Shown in pieces: positions 1 through 9,200 of a DNA stretch of 64,000 nt. Source of the stretch: Herbiconiux sp. A18JL235 (GTDB taxonomy: Bacteria > Actinomycetota > Actinomycetes > Actinomycetales > Microbacteriaceae). Below the pieces are notes generated by a model. The model was not told where the DNA came from and ran no database searches. It worked only from the letters and a program-made list of their open reading frames with translations. Positions within the stretch are counted from its first letter, which is position 1. Each line of letters begins with the position of its first letter. The stretch is from contig NZ_CP162511.1 of the NCBI RefSeq assembly GCF_040939305.1, positions 3,782,001 through 3,846,000 of the forward strand, given 5' to 3'. The position numbers and the translations under genes are program-made.

Positions 1-810
1 CGGGCTGGTCGAGCGCAATTCGTACCAGGTCCAGACCGCGAGCACCGCGACCCCGCCGAGCAGGCACGCGAGCGTCGGGAGGCTGACCCATCCCCATCCG
101 TTGCCCTTCGAGATGCCGAGGAGCAGGGCCGTGAGGGCGACGGCGAGCCCGATCGCGCCCACCACGTCGAATCGGCCCTCCGCCCGCAGGGTGCTGACCG
201 GGATGAACCGCCACACCAGCACGAGGCCGGCGACGGCGAGCACACCCGACACCACGAACAGGAAGTGCCAGTCGAGGAACTGCGAGATCACCGCGGCGAG
301 CGGCAGGCCGACGGCACCGCCGATGCCGAGCGTCGCGCTCACGAGGGCCACGGCGGAGCCGATGCGATCGCGGTGCAGCACGTCGCGCAGGATGCTGATG
401 CCGAGGGGGATGACGCCGATGCCGGCACCCTGCAACCCGCGACCGATGACAAGGGGCACGAGGGTCGTGGCGAACCCGGCGATGACGGAGCCGAGCACCA
501 CGAGGGCGAGCAGCACGAGCACCATCCGCCGCTTGCCGTAGAGGTCGCCGAGGCGCCCGAAGATGGGGGTGGCGACGGCGGCGGCGAGGAGGGTCACGGT
601 GACGGCCCACTGCGAGTCCTCCGCCGAGACGTCGAGGATCTCGGGGAGCGAGGGCACCAACGGCACCAGCAGCGTCATCATGAACGCCGTCACGAGGCCG
701 GTGAAGGCCAGGGTGAACACGACGGCTCGCTGGTCGACGGGCTTGCTCAGCCGGGCACGTTCATCGTCGCTCAGCCACGGCTGCTCGATTGGATCGTCGG
801 ATTCGATAAT
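1..810 (-). CDS. MFS drug/solute transporter, 3' part missing
   Basis: An open frame on the minus strand runs unbroken from about 810 to the left edge. It encodes a major facilitator superfamily transporter of the DHA type. Translation from the reverse complement shows successive hydrophobic helices and the classical loop 2-3 signature (GRLGDLYGKRR), then GRGLQGAG typical of helix 4 and a proline/glycine-rich helix 5. About 270 residues, roughly seven or more helices, are visible; the C-terminus lies outside the window. No ATG is available at the 5' end. The frame is closed by a TAA just upstream, and the candidates are an ATT at 810-808 or a GTG at 720-718, so the start is uncertain. Substrate cannot be inferred. 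It is divergent from the TMEM175-like gene. Confidence 0.85.
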   Translation of the reverse strand, partial: MIESDDPIEQPWLSDDERARLSKPVDQRAVVFTLAFTGLVTAFMMTLLVPLVPSLPEILDVSAEDSQWAVTVTLLAAAVATPIFGRLGDLYGKRRMVLVLLALVVLGSVIAGFATTLVPLVIGRGLQGAGIGVIPLGISILRDVLHRDRIGSAVALVSATLGIGGAVGLPLAAVISQFLDWHFLFVVSGVLAVAGLVLVWRFIPVSTLRAEGRFDVVGAIGLAVALTALLLGISKGNGWGWVSLPTLACLLGGVAVLAVWTWYELRSTSP

Positions 811-869
811 TACTCCCGGTGAACTACTTTACCGGGGAGGGAACAGCGGATCGACCGCCGCTATTCCCC

Positions 870-875
870 GATAAT
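870..875 (+). promoter_or_regulatory. -10 hexamer of a leaderless promoter
   Basis: GATAAT lies exactly 6 nt before the ATG at 882, so transcription would begin at or next to the start codon. No convincing -35 is visible. It supports 882, not the upstream GTG at 819, as the start of the channel gene. Confidence 0.5.
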
Positions 876-881
876 GAGGGG

Positions 882-1514
882 ATGCACACCGAGCGGGGTT
901 TCGACAGGCTGGTGAACTTCAGCGATGCGGTGGTCGCCATCGCCATCACGCTGCTCATCCTGCCCCTGGTCGACCTCGCCGCCGACCTCAAAGACGCCAG
1001 CGTGCTCGACATGCTCGAGAGCAACTGGCCCCAGTTCCTCGTCTTCATCATCTCCTTCGCCGTCATCGGCAGGTTCTGGCTCAACCACCACCGGCTCTAC
1101 GAGAACGTCATCGGCTACAACAGCGCGTTGCTCTGGGTGAACCTGCTGTGGCTGCTCACGATCGTGTTCCTGCCGTTCCCCACCGAGCTCATCTCGAGCA
1201 CCGGCCAGAACAACCCGTCGACCGCGGCGCTCTACGTCGGCACCATGGTGCTCACCACCGCGTCGGGTGCATGGCAGCAGCTCATCCTCATCCGCAACCC
1301 CGCCCTGCAGGCGGAGGCCGTGCGGGGTCAGCTGCGCATGGGCCCCTCCCTCATCGCGCTGGGGCTCATGCTCGTGGTGTTCGTGATGGTGGTGGCCGTC
1401 CCCGAGTTCGGGCTGCTGTGGCTGTTCCTGCTGGTGCTCACCGGGCCCGGCCAGGCCGTCTACGTCCGCAGGTTCAAGCGGCTCAACCCCGGTCGGGCCG
1501 TCCCGCCGGAGTAG
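882..1514 (+). CDS. TMEM175-family potassium channel-like membrane protein
   Basis: Predicted 210-residue membrane protein of the TMEM175/DUF1211 family. Bacterial members are K+-permeable channels that assemble from six-helix subunits. The hallmark FSDAV motif is at residues 13-17, directly followed by the first hydrophobic helix (VAIAITLLIL), with about five more hydrophobic segments and the conserved FWLNHHRL stretch after helix 2. An in-frame GTG at 819 would add 21 residues, but the family normally begins a few residues before the FSD motif and a -10 box sits 6 nt before ATG 882, so I prefer 882. Its last 32 bp overlap the convergent hydrolase gene. Family assignment is firm; channel activity is inferred from the family. 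Confidence 0.85.
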   Translation: MHTERGFDRLVNFSDAVVAIAITLLILPLVDLAADLKDASVLDMLESNWPQFLVFIISFAVIGRFWLNHHRLYENVIGYNSALLWVNLLWLLTIVFLPFPTELISSTGQNNPSTAALYVGTMVLTTASGAWQQLILIRNPALQAEAVRGQLRMGPSLIALGLMLVVFVMVVAVPEFGLLWLFLLVLTGPGQAVYVRRFKRLNPGRAVPPE

Positions 1515-2253
1515 CTGCTGCGAAGAAGTCGACTACCGCGTCCCGAAAGATTCGCGAGGTGATCGTCGTGATGTGGTCGCGGCCGGGCACGCCGACGAAC
1601 GCGGCGTGCGGGATGCGCCCGGCCAGCTCACGCGTGGGGCCCGCCACCGGGTCGTCGCCTCCCGCCACGAAGAGCAGCGGATGCGCGGGCATCGCCGAGA
1701 GCGGAGACCAGCCCGAGCGACGCCCCGCCTCGGCGACCCGGATGAGCGCCGCGCGGTCGTTGCCGGGCACCGCGTCGATCATGCCGAGGTAGCGGGCGGT
1801 GGGCGAGCCGGGGCTCGCCTCGGCGACACCCTTCGCGGCATCGAGGTCGAACCCCGCGAACGAGCCCGTCGCGGGCGGCCCGCCGAGGGCGAGGGAACGC
1901 ACGCGGTCGGGATGCGCGAGAGCGAGATCCCAGGCCAGTCGCGCCCCGAGGGAGTAGCCGAGCACGTGCACGCTCGGCACACCGGCGGCGTCGAGCACCG
2001 CGACGAGGTCGGCGCGGAACCGCGGGAGTGCGTAGGCGGCGAGGGAGTGCGGCCTTCCGCTACGACCGTGGCCCCTCAGGTCGAGGGCGACGACGGAGAA
2101 GCCGGTCTCGTCGAGCGCCTTGCCCCACCGGGGGCGCAGCCAGTTCGCGTCGCGGCCCGACGAGAAGCCGTGCACGAGCAGCACCGCGGGGCGGCTGCGG
2201 TCGCCGAGCACCTCGTAGTCGATCGCGACTCCACCCGACTCCACCTGAGGCAC
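1483..2253 (-). CDS. alpha/beta-fold hydrolase
   Basis: 256-residue alpha/beta hydrolase, probably an esterase/lipase-like enzyme with unknown substrate. Visible family features are the oxyanion-hole HGF at residues 28-30, the nucleophile elbow GYSLG with Ser101, a later acidic residue in GGDDPV and a catalytic histidine in GRDHIT near the C-terminus. The start is GTG at 2253, preceded by TAGGCT and 6 nt, which indicates a leaderless mRNA. It is convergent with the TMEM175-like gene, overlapping by 32 bp at the 3' ends, and divergent from the YchJ-like gene, so the two promoters share a 56-bp intergenic region. Confidence 0.85.
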   Translation of the reverse strand: MPQVESGGVAIDYEVLGDRSRPAVLLVHGFSSGRDANWLRPRWGKALDETGFSVVALDLRGHGRSGRPHSLAAYALPRFRADLVAVLDAAGVPSVHVLGYSLGARLAWDLALAHPDRVRSLALGGPPATGSFAGFDLDAAKGVAEASPGSPTARYLGMIDAVPGNDRAALIRVAEAGRRSGWSPLSAMPAHPLLFVAGGDDPVAGPTRELAGRIPHAAFVGVPGRDHITTITSRIFRDAVVDFFAAATPAGRPDRG

Positions 2254-2259
2254 CCGGCG

Positions 2260-2265
2260 AGCCTA
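2260..2265 (-). promoter_or_regulatory. -10 hexamer, leaderless start of hydrolase
   Basis: TAGGCT on the minus strand ends 6 nt before the GTG at 2253. The same hexamer and spacing recur at several other genes in the window. Confidence 0.5.
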
Positions 2266-2297
2266 CCGCCCCCGTACCGGGCGACGGCCGGGTCGCC

Positions 2298-2303
2298 CAT
2301 AAT
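2298..2303 (+). promoter_or_regulatory. -10 hexamer, leaderless start of YchJ-like gene
   Basis: CATAAT ends 6 nt before the GTG at 2310. This fixes the start of the YchJ-like protein much later than the longest open frame (2028). Confidence 0.5.
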
Positions 2304-2309
2304 CGAGGT

Positions 2310-2753
2310 GTGCCCGCATCCGTTCCCCCGACTGCGCCGGCCGGCGCGGCGGCCCCGCTCGCCGACTCGGCCCGCTGCCCGTGCACGAGCGGCGAGGTGT
2401 ATGGGGCCTGCTGCGGGCCGTTCCACGCCGGCGTCGCGATGCCGCCGACCGCGGAGCGCCTGATGCGGTCACGGTTCTCGGCGTTCGCGGTGGGAGACGC
2501 CGGCTACCTGCTGGCGAGCTGGCACCCGCGCACCCGGCCCACCGCGCTGGAACTCGACCGGAGCATCCGCTGGCTCTTCCTCGACGTCGTCGGCCGGGAG
2601 CGCGGAGGGCTCGGCGACGACACCGGCGTCGTCGAGTTCGTCGCCCATTACCGGGCGGCGCTGCGCGGCGGCGGGGCCGAGCGGGGCGAGCAGCACGAGC
2701 GCAGCTCGTTCGAGCGCGAAGACGGGCGGTGGCTCTATGTCGGAGAGGCATGA
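2310..2753 (+). CDS. YchJ-like UPF0225/SEC-C motif protein
   Basis: 147-residue protein of the UPF0225 (YchJ) family, function unknown, cytosolic. It has an N-terminal SEC-C-type metal-binding motif (CPCTSGEVYGACCGPFH; cysteines followed by a His in place of the last Cys), the conserved ERLMRSRFSAFAVGDAGYLLASWHP block and the core WLFLDVV...VEFVAHYR. GTG 2310 is chosen because a CATAAT box precedes it by 6 nt and because the family starts just ahead of the cysteine motif. The 3' end overlaps the start of the downstream lipase gene by 17 bp, so the two are probably co-transcribed. Confidence 0.85.
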   Translation: MPASVPPTAPAGAAAPLADSARCPCTSGEVYGACCGPFHAGVAMPPTAERLMRSRFSAFAVGDAGYLLASWHPRTRPTALELDRSIRWLFLDVVGRERGGLGDDTGVVEFVAHYRAALRGGGAERGEQHERSSFEREDGRWLYVGEA

Positions 2754-4038
2754 GCGCCCCGAGGCGCCGACGCCGGTGAGGGAGGCGCGGCCCGCTCGCG
2801 AGGGCACAGCACCCCACCGCACCCGACGGGTCGTGGGGGTCGCAGCCCTCGCCGTGGGGCTGACCGTCGCTGTCGTGGTGGGCCTCGGTCTCGCCGCCAC
2901 CTCGTGGAGCACCGGCATCCGTCTCGGCGAAGGAGCGGTCGAGGAGGCGACGGAGCAGCCCTTCTACACGCTCCCGAGCCCCGTCGCGGGGGCGACCCCT
3001 GGGACGCTGCTGCGCAGCGAGCCCATTGCGAGCGCCCCACCCGGCGCCGTCGCGTGGCGGGTGCTGTACCACTCCACCGACGTGCTCGGGAACGACATCG
3101 TGGTGTCGGGGGTCGTGGTCGCGCCCGACGCCGAGCCGCCCCAGGGCGGGTGGCCCGTGGTGTCGTGGGCGCATCCGACCACCGGGTCGGCCGAGCGCTG
3201 CGCGCCGTCGGTCGGCATCGACCCGTTCGACCTCATCGAGGGCCTCGACGACCTGCTCGACGCGGGCTACGTCGTGGCGGCGACCGACTACTCGGGCATG
3301 GGCGTCGCCGGGCCCGACTCGTACCTCGTCGGCGTCACCGAGGGCAACAACGTGCTCGACGCGGCGCGCGCGGCGCGCTCGCTCGACGGCGTGGGGGCCG
3401 GCGACGAGCTGGTGCTGTGGGGCCACTCGCAGGGCGGGCAGGCGGCCCTGTTCGCGGCCGAGCGGGCCGGATCGTACGCCCCGGAGCTGCAGTTGAAGGC
3501 CGTGGGGGTCGCTGCGCCCGCGACCGATCTCGTGGCGCTGCTGAAGGCCGACATCGGAGACGTCTCGGGCGTCACCATCGGCGCCTACGCCTTCACCGCG
3601 TACTCGTCGGTGTACGGCCCGTCGACGCCGGGCGCCGAGCTCGACACCATCCTCACACCCGCCGCCGTCGAGGCCGCGCCGCGTATGAACGAGCTCTGCC
3701 TGCTCGGGCAGAACTCCGAGCTGCACACGATCGGGTCGCCCCTCATCGGCGGGTTCCTGAGCGGCGACCCGGGCACGACCGAGCCCTGGGCGACCCTGCT
3801 CGAGGAGAACACGCCCGGGTCGTCGGGGCAGCCGCTGCCGGTGCCCCTCTTCGTGGCGCAGGGAGACGTCGACGAGCTGGTGCGCCCCGAGATCACCGCC
3901 GCCTTCGTCGACAAGCAGCGCGCGGCCGGTACCGAGGTCACCTACGAGACCCTGGAGAACACGGGGCACGGACTCGTCGCCGACCGCGCGATGCCGGGGT
4001 TGATGCGGTGGTTGGGGTCGCTGGGGCTGCCTGACTGA
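2737..4038 (+). CDS. secreted lipase (secretory lipase/LIP family)
   Basis: 433-residue exported or membrane-anchored lipase of the secretory-lipase (LIP) family, an alpha/beta hydrolase group that hydrolyses acylglycerols or other esters. A basic N-terminus is followed by a hydrophobic segment at about residues 33-55, consistent with a signal peptide or anchor. The catalytic nucleophile elbow GHSQGG has Ser231. The probable catalytic Asp is in AQGDVDELV and the His in NTGHGLV close to the C-terminus. The SWAHPTTG block ahead of the nucleophile is typical of the family. The ATG lies inside the preceding YchJ-like gene (17-bp overlap), suggesting coupling. Exact substrate is unknown. Confidence 0.85.
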   Translation: MSERHERPEAPTPVREARPAREGTAPHRTRRVVGVAALAVGLTVAVVVGLGLAATSWSTGIRLGEGAVEEATEQPFYTLPSPVAGATPGTLLRSEPIASAPPGAVAWRVLYHSTDVLGNDIVVSGVVVAPDAEPPQGGWPVVSWAHPTTGSAERCAPSVGIDPFDLIEGLDDLLDAGYVVAATDYSGMGVAGPDSYLVGVTEGNNVLDAARAARSLDGVGAGDELVLWGHSQGGQAALFAAERAGSYAPELQLKAVGVAAPATDLVALLKADIGDVSGVTIGAYAFTAYSSVYGPSTPGAELDTILTPAAVEAAPRMNELCLLGQNSELHTIGSPLIGGFLSGDPGTTEPWATLLEENTPGSSGQPLPVPLFVAQGDVDELVRPEITAAFVDKQRAAGTEVTYETLENTGHGLVADRAMPGLMRWLGSLGLPD

Positions 4039-4147
4039 AGCGGGGCGCGCATCCGATTGCCTGCTCGTCTGCTCGTCTGCACCCGCGCCCCCGTGCGGGG
4101 CCGGCGGCGCGGGTGCACAGTGGGAGTCACGAGAGAACGGAGACCCC

Positions 4148-4309
4148 ATGGGCGACGAGCACCCCGACAACCCGCACCCCGACGCCGACGGCGACGTGAC
4201 GAGGCCGGATGGGGGGCCTGCCCCCGAAGAGGACGTCACCGAGGGCGGCACGGTCGACCCCGAGGCGCCCGGGCCGACCGCCGACGTGGTCGACCCCGAC
4301 GCCGACTGA
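4148..4309 (+). CDS. 53-residue acidic hypothetical protein
   Basis: Small open frame coding for a highly acidic, proline-rich peptide (about 15 Asp/Glu in 53 residues, beginning MGDEHPDNPHPDADGD and ending VVDPDAD). A good ribosome-binding site (GGAG) lies about 6 nt before the ATG. Third-position GC is high throughout, as in the neighbouring genes, which supports real coding. There is no hydrophobic segment, cysteine or known motif, so it is probably disordered. It stands alone between the lipase and a convergent membrane protein. Function unknown. Confidence 0.55.
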   Translation: MGDEHPDNPHPDADGDVTRPDGGPAPEEDVTEGGTVDPEAPGPTADVVDPDAD

Positions 4310-4390
4310 GGGCGGCGGGGCGCAGCGCGGCGCGGACCGCCGGTTCGCTCGGCGCAGCGCGGCACAACCTGGATTGCCACGGCTCCGCCG

Positions 4391-5272
4391 TCAGGCGCGG
4401 TTGAACAAGCTCGCGAAGTCGATGAACGCATAGATCAGACGCCAGCGCTCGGCGCCGTAGTCGGAGGCTCGCACGAGCGCGGAGAGCGCGACGGCGTCGC
4501 GCCCCACGGTCACCCCCGCGAGCTGCGACGGCGAGCCGAACAGGGCGAGGTGGGCGAGCGAGACTCCTGTGGCGAGTGCCCCCGCCCCGTCGGCGGCCAC
4601 CACGGAGCGGATGCGCGCCAGTTCCACCCGCCGGCCGTCGGCGATCGCACGCGGCCGACGACAGCGCACCGGCGCGACGGCGATCACCGCGGCGAAGACG
4701 ACGACCGCCACCCCCGACACCGCGAGCGGAGCGGCGTCGGGCGCCACCAGCACGCCGCAGACGATGCCCGCCGCCACGCCGAGCAGGGCGAGGGCGACGA
4801 GCAGGAGCGAGGGCCAGCGGAACGGGATGCGGGTCAGATCGCGCTCCCACAGTGACCAGGAGGCGGCGCTCACGGCGTCGAAGAGGCGGTCACGCTGGGC
4901 GTCGCGCCAGCGTGAGGGTGCGGAGCCGCCCTCGGCCTTCGAGTCGCCGATGCTCGCTCCGCTGTAGGCGGTGACGAGGTCGCGTTCGTCGTCGCTGAGC
5001 AGAGCGGCGTCGAGCACCTGAACCGCCGGGGCCGAACCTTTGGCGGGCCGGAGCAGGGCGATCGCACCGCGGGAGTCGAGGTCGGTCAGCGCAGCGGCGG
5101 CGGCGCGCCGGTCCCTGTCGGCGAGGAGGGCGTCGACCAGCGCCGGGGAGGGCTGGAAGGGCTCGACCTGGGGCACGGCGTCGCGCGGTGAGCGTCTCAG
5201 CGCCATCCGCAGCACGAGTGCCACGAGCACCAGCCCCGCGGCGATGCCGAGTACGACGATCGCGCCGCCCAT
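4391..5272 (-). CDS. membrane protein, distantly DUF2207-like
   Basis: 293-residue protein. It has an N-terminal hydrophobic helix (residues 2-22), a cytosolic stretch of about 120 residues, and two closely spaced helices around residues 145-190. A final soluble region of about 90 residues ends in WRLIYAFIDFASLFNRA. The stretch with DLDSRGAIAL and DDERDLVTAY resembles the C-terminal part of DUF2207 (YciQ) membrane proteins, but the match is weak and from memory. ATG 5272 is chosen because GGGGAGA stands just upstream; the longer frame to 5686 would run through the divergent DUF5701 gene. Function unknown. Confidence 0.7.
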   Translation of the reverse strand: MGGAIVVLGIAAGLVLVALVLRMALRRSPRDAVPQVEPFQPSPALVDALLADRDRRAAAAALTDLDSRGAIALLRPAKGSAPAVQVLDAALLSDDERDLVTAYSGASIGDSKAEGGSAPSRWRDAQRDRLFDAVSAASWSLWERDLTRIPFRWPSLLLVALALLGVAAGIVCGVLVAPDAAPLAVSGVAVVVFAAVIAVAPVRCRRPRAIADGRRVELARIRSVVAADGAGALATGVSLAHLALFGSPSQLAGVTVGRDAVALSALVRASDYGAERWRLIYAFIDFASLFNRA

Positions 5273-5387
5273 CCGTCTCCCCTGTTCCCACCCGAGCGGG
5301 TGCCGACTCCAGTCTGGCCGATCGGGAAGCTTCGCCGCGCCCGCACGGTTGTCACTCCCACCGCACGAACGACGAGAGGGGCCGCCC

Positions 5388-6047
5388 GTGTCCTTGACCT
5401 CATCCGCCCCTGCCCCCACCGCCACCAGCACCACCCCCACCGTGCGCGAGCAGGTCGATCGGCTCATCGCACTCGGCCTCGCCGAACTCGCGGGCACGAG
5501 CGCCGACGAGCTTCGCAGCCACGCCGCCGAGTTGCGTGGGGGTGCACGGTCGATCCTCGCCGTGCATCCGTCGCTCGTGCCGGTGAGTCGGCTCGTACCG
5601 TTGCTGAGCCGGGCGGGCCGGCCCGGCTTCGTCGTCTCCGACTTCACCGACCTCGACGACTTCGCCCCCATGGACGGCATCGACATCCCCGACCGGCCGC
5701 TGTACCTCGTTCACGAGATCGAGCGCGGAGACGAGCTGCGCAACTGGAGCCCCGACGAGGCGCTGCCCGAGATCACCTCCCGCGGTCGCCGCCCCCTCAC
5801 GGTCGGCGAGGGCGTGAGCTGGCTGCTTCAGCAGCCCGAGCAGCTGCAGCCCGGCTTCTGCGCCATGATGATCGGCTCCCGCCGCCGCACGCCCGCCGGC
5901 GACCTCGACCCGCGCACCCCCGCCGTCTGGATCTCCGGCGGCTCCGGCCGCGACGGCCGCGCCCGCCGCGGCGCCCCGAAACTCGGCTGGTGCTGGGCAG
6001 GCAACCGCCACACCTGGCTCGGCTTCGCCTCCGCCGCCCCCTGCTGA
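5388..6047 (+). CDS. DUF5701 family protein
   Basis: 219-residue cytosolic protein that I recognise as DUF5701, an actinobacterial family of unknown function. Characteristic are the YLVHEIERGDELRNWSPDEAL segment and the tryptophan-rich end GWCWAGNRHTWLGFASA. GTG 5388 is chosen because GAGAGGGG precedes it at about 6-7 nt; the longer in-frame extension runs antisense into the divergent membrane-protein gene. A strong hairpin (6075-6102) follows the stop codon. Confidence 0.75.
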   Translation: MSLTSSAPAPTATSTTPTVREQVDRLIALGLAELAGTSADELRSHAAELRGGARSILAVHPSLVPVSRLVPLLSRAGRPGFVVSDFTDLDDFAPMDGIDIPDRPLYLVHEIERGDELRNWSPDEALPEITSRGRRPLTVGEGVSWLLQQPEQLQPGFCAMMIGSRRRTPAGDLDPRTPAVWISGGSGRDGRARRGAPKLGWCWAGNRHTWLGFASAAPC

Positions 6048-6074
6048 CCCGCGCCCCTGCGTGGCAGAACGCGA

Positions 6075-6102
6075 AAGGCCCCGATCGTGAGATCGGGGCC
6101 TT
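6075..6102. terminator. bidirectional hairpin terminator
   Basis: A perfect 12-bp stem (AAGGCCCCGATC and its complement) with loop GTGA lies between the DUF5701 stop and the 3' end of the convergent tRNA-Arg. Minus-strand transcripts from the tRNA would leave the stem into TTTCG... and plus-strand transcripts into TTCG..., so both could terminate here, although neither has a long U tract. Confidence 0.7.
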
Positions 6103-6109
6103 CGTGGTG

Positions 6110-6183
<74 letters not shown>

Positions 6184-6282
6184 ATGGTGCGAGGTTACCC
6201 ACCGCACGAGTATCAGAGCCTAGCATGCGCAGGGGGGTCGGGCAAAAGCGGGGATGTCGGGGGGCGGTGAGAGCATGGGTGC

Positions 6283-9200
6283 ATGCCGCCGTACGCCTCC
6301 CGCCCCGACCCCCGGGCGGGGTGGCGCAGCGTCGTGGGGTCGCTGCTCAGCACGACGGATGCGGAGGGCGGCTCCGCCGAGACGGTCACCCCCATGGGGT
6401 TGCAGTTCGAGCTGCGGTCGCTCGCGCCGCGCTCGCACGACCGCTGGCGCGGCCCCACCTCCGCCACGGCCACCCCCGACGACGCAGACAGCGACCCAGG
6501 CGGCTCGATCGACACGAGCGAGCACGCGAACGGCAGCGCAGCCGGGCGCACCCCAGATCCCGACGAGCTCGCCGACACCCTCGCCACCCGCGCCCCTCGC
6601 CGACTCTGCGTGCGACCGGTGGTGCGCAGCGCATCCGGCTCCTACGTGAAGGCGAACATCACCTGGGGCTCGTTCACGCACCAGGTGAACCGGCTCGGGC
6701 TCGACCCCTCCCACCACCGCTGGTTCGCCCAGTTCGCCGCCCTGCATCGGGCCGCCCGCCCCGAGACCCGGCCGCCCGAGACCGACTGGGTCACCCTCGA
6801 CGAGTTCACGAGCCCGCTGCTCTGGGAGCTGCTCACCGAGGCGGCCCGTCTCGGCATCGAGCTCGTCACCTCGAGCCGGGGCGGTGCCGTCGAGGTGCTC
6901 GTCGAGCCCGCCACCATCAGCCTCGACGCCCGGCGCGAGCAGCCGGGTGCCGCCGACTCGGCGCTCGTGCTGCATCCGCTCGTCGCCCCCGGCCTGCCCG
7001 GCGACCCCGACGGCTCGCCCGCCCGGAACGCCGGCGCCCTCGGCGACCACGGCGTCTACCTCTACCGTCTCGGCAAGCGGCCGCTCCTCGCGTTGGCCCG
7101 GCTCGCGCATCCGCTCACCGATGAAGAGCGCGGACTGATCGGCCGCGCCCCGTTGCGGGTGCCGCCCGCCGACACCGCGCAGTTCTTCGACGAGTACTAC
7201 CCCGAGCTGCAGCGCGGCATCGCCGTCACCAGCTCCGACGCCTCGATCACGCTCCCCGTGGTGCCCCCGCCGCTGCTCGTGCTCACGGCCCGGTTCCGCC
7301 CGAACGACGTGCTGCAGCTCGACTGGGACTGGGTGGGGCACCGCGACCCCGAGGCCGAGCAGCGCACCCTCGCCGACTTGGCCATCGAGCTCGACGCGGT
7401 GCTCACGCGCTTCCCACCGACGGTCGACCCGCTGACTCCCTCGCTCATCCTGCGCGGCGTCGACGCCGCCGCCTTCGCCGAGAAGGCACTGCCCCTGCTC
7501 GAGGCCCGCGACGACGTGCGCGTCGACGTCATCGGTGCGCGGCCGGCCTACCGGGAGATCGAGGGCCACCCCGAAGTCACCCTCACGGCCGTCGAGACTC
7601 TGAAGCGCGACTGGTTCGACCTCGGCTTCGTCGTCAACATCAACGGGTACGTGGTGCCCTTCGGTCCGCTCTTCAAGGCTCTCGCCCAGGGCAAGAAGAA
7701 GCTGCTCATGGTCGACAAGAGCTACCTCTCCCTCGACCACCCCGCCTTCGAGCGCCTGCGCGAACTGCTCGACGAAGCGGATGCGCTGCGCGAGTGGGAG
7801 ACCGGCCCGCGCGTGAGCAGGCACCGGTTCGCCGTCATCCCCGCCTTCGACGACCTCGCCGAGCAGAGCCCCGAGGCGGCGGCCTGGCGGGCGGCCGTGG
7901 CGGTGCTGGCGCACCGTGACGAGGGCGCAGCGGTGCCTTCCACCCCCGTTCCCGCGGCGATCCACGCCGAGCTCCGGCCCTACCAGAAGGCGGGTTTCGA
8001 CTGGCTCGCGCTGCTGTGGCGCCACGGGCTCGGCGGCGTGCTCGCCGACGACATGGGCCTCGGCAAGACCCTGCAGACCCTCGCGCTCATCGCCCACGCG
8101 CGCGAGCAGACGGGCACCGGCGCCGGGAGCACGCCCGGTCCCGACACCGACGCCGCCCCCTTCCTCGTCGTCGCACCCACCTCCGTCGTGGCCAACTGGG
8201 CAGCTGAGGCAGCGCGCTTCGCACCCGGGCTCGTCGTGCGCACCGTCACCGCCACCGAGAAGGCGTCGAAGCCGCTCGCCGAGCTCGCCCGGGGCGCCGA
8301 CGTCGTGGTGACGAGCTACGCGCTGTTCCGCCTCGACGCCGTCGCCTACGGCCGGCTCCCGTGGGCAGCGCTCGTGCTCGACGAGGCGCAGTTCGTGAAG
8401 AACCACCTCTCGAAGCTTCACGCCGCCGCCCGCGAGCTCGACGTGCCGTTCACCCTGGCCATCACCGGAACCCCGCTCGAGAACGACCTCATGGAGTTGT
8501 GGGCCCTGTTCGACCTGGTCGCCCCGGGCCTGTTCCCCTCGGCCACCCGCTTCGCCGAGAAGTTCCAGCGTCCCATCGAGCGGGGCATCTCACCGGCCGC
8601 CCTCGACACCCTGCGCCGGCGCATCCGCCCCTTCCTGCTGCGTCGCACCAAAGACCAGGTCGCCCCGGAGCTCCCCGAGAAGCAGGAGCAACTGCTCGAG
8701 GTCGAGCTCGCACCGGCCCACCGCCACCTCTACGACACCGTGCTGCAGCGCGAACGCCGCAAGCTGTTCGGCCTCATCGACGACCTCGACCGCAACCGCT
8801 TCATCGTGTTCCGCTCGCTCACGCTGCTGCGCCTGCTGGCTCTCGACGCGAGCCTCATCGACGAAGGCCATGCGAACATCCCGTCGTCGAAGCTCGACGC
8901 ACTCGTCGAGCACCTCGGCGAAGTGCTCGCCGAGGGCCACCGTGCGCTCGTGTTCAGCCAGTTCACCGGCTACCTCGGCAAGGTCGCCGACCGGCTGACG
9001 GCGGAGGGCATCCGCTTCGAGTACCTCGACGGCTCCACCACGGGGCGCCCGGAGGTGATCTCCCGGTTCCGCGAGGGAGACGCGCCGGTCTTCCTCATCA
9101 GCCTGAAGGCGGGCGGCTTCGGGCTCACTCTCACCGAGGCCGACTACGTCTACCTGCTCGACCCGTGGTGGAATCCGGCGAGCGAGAACCAGGCGATCGA

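Noticed and set aside
819..881. Upstream GTG start of the TMEM175-like gene
   Set aside because: It would add 21 residues absent from the family core and contradicts the -10 box 6 nt ahead of ATG 882.
6220..8421. 733-residue minus-strand frame opposite the SNF2 gene
   Set aside because: It lacks any recognisable motif, while the plus-strand product has the complete helicase motifs.
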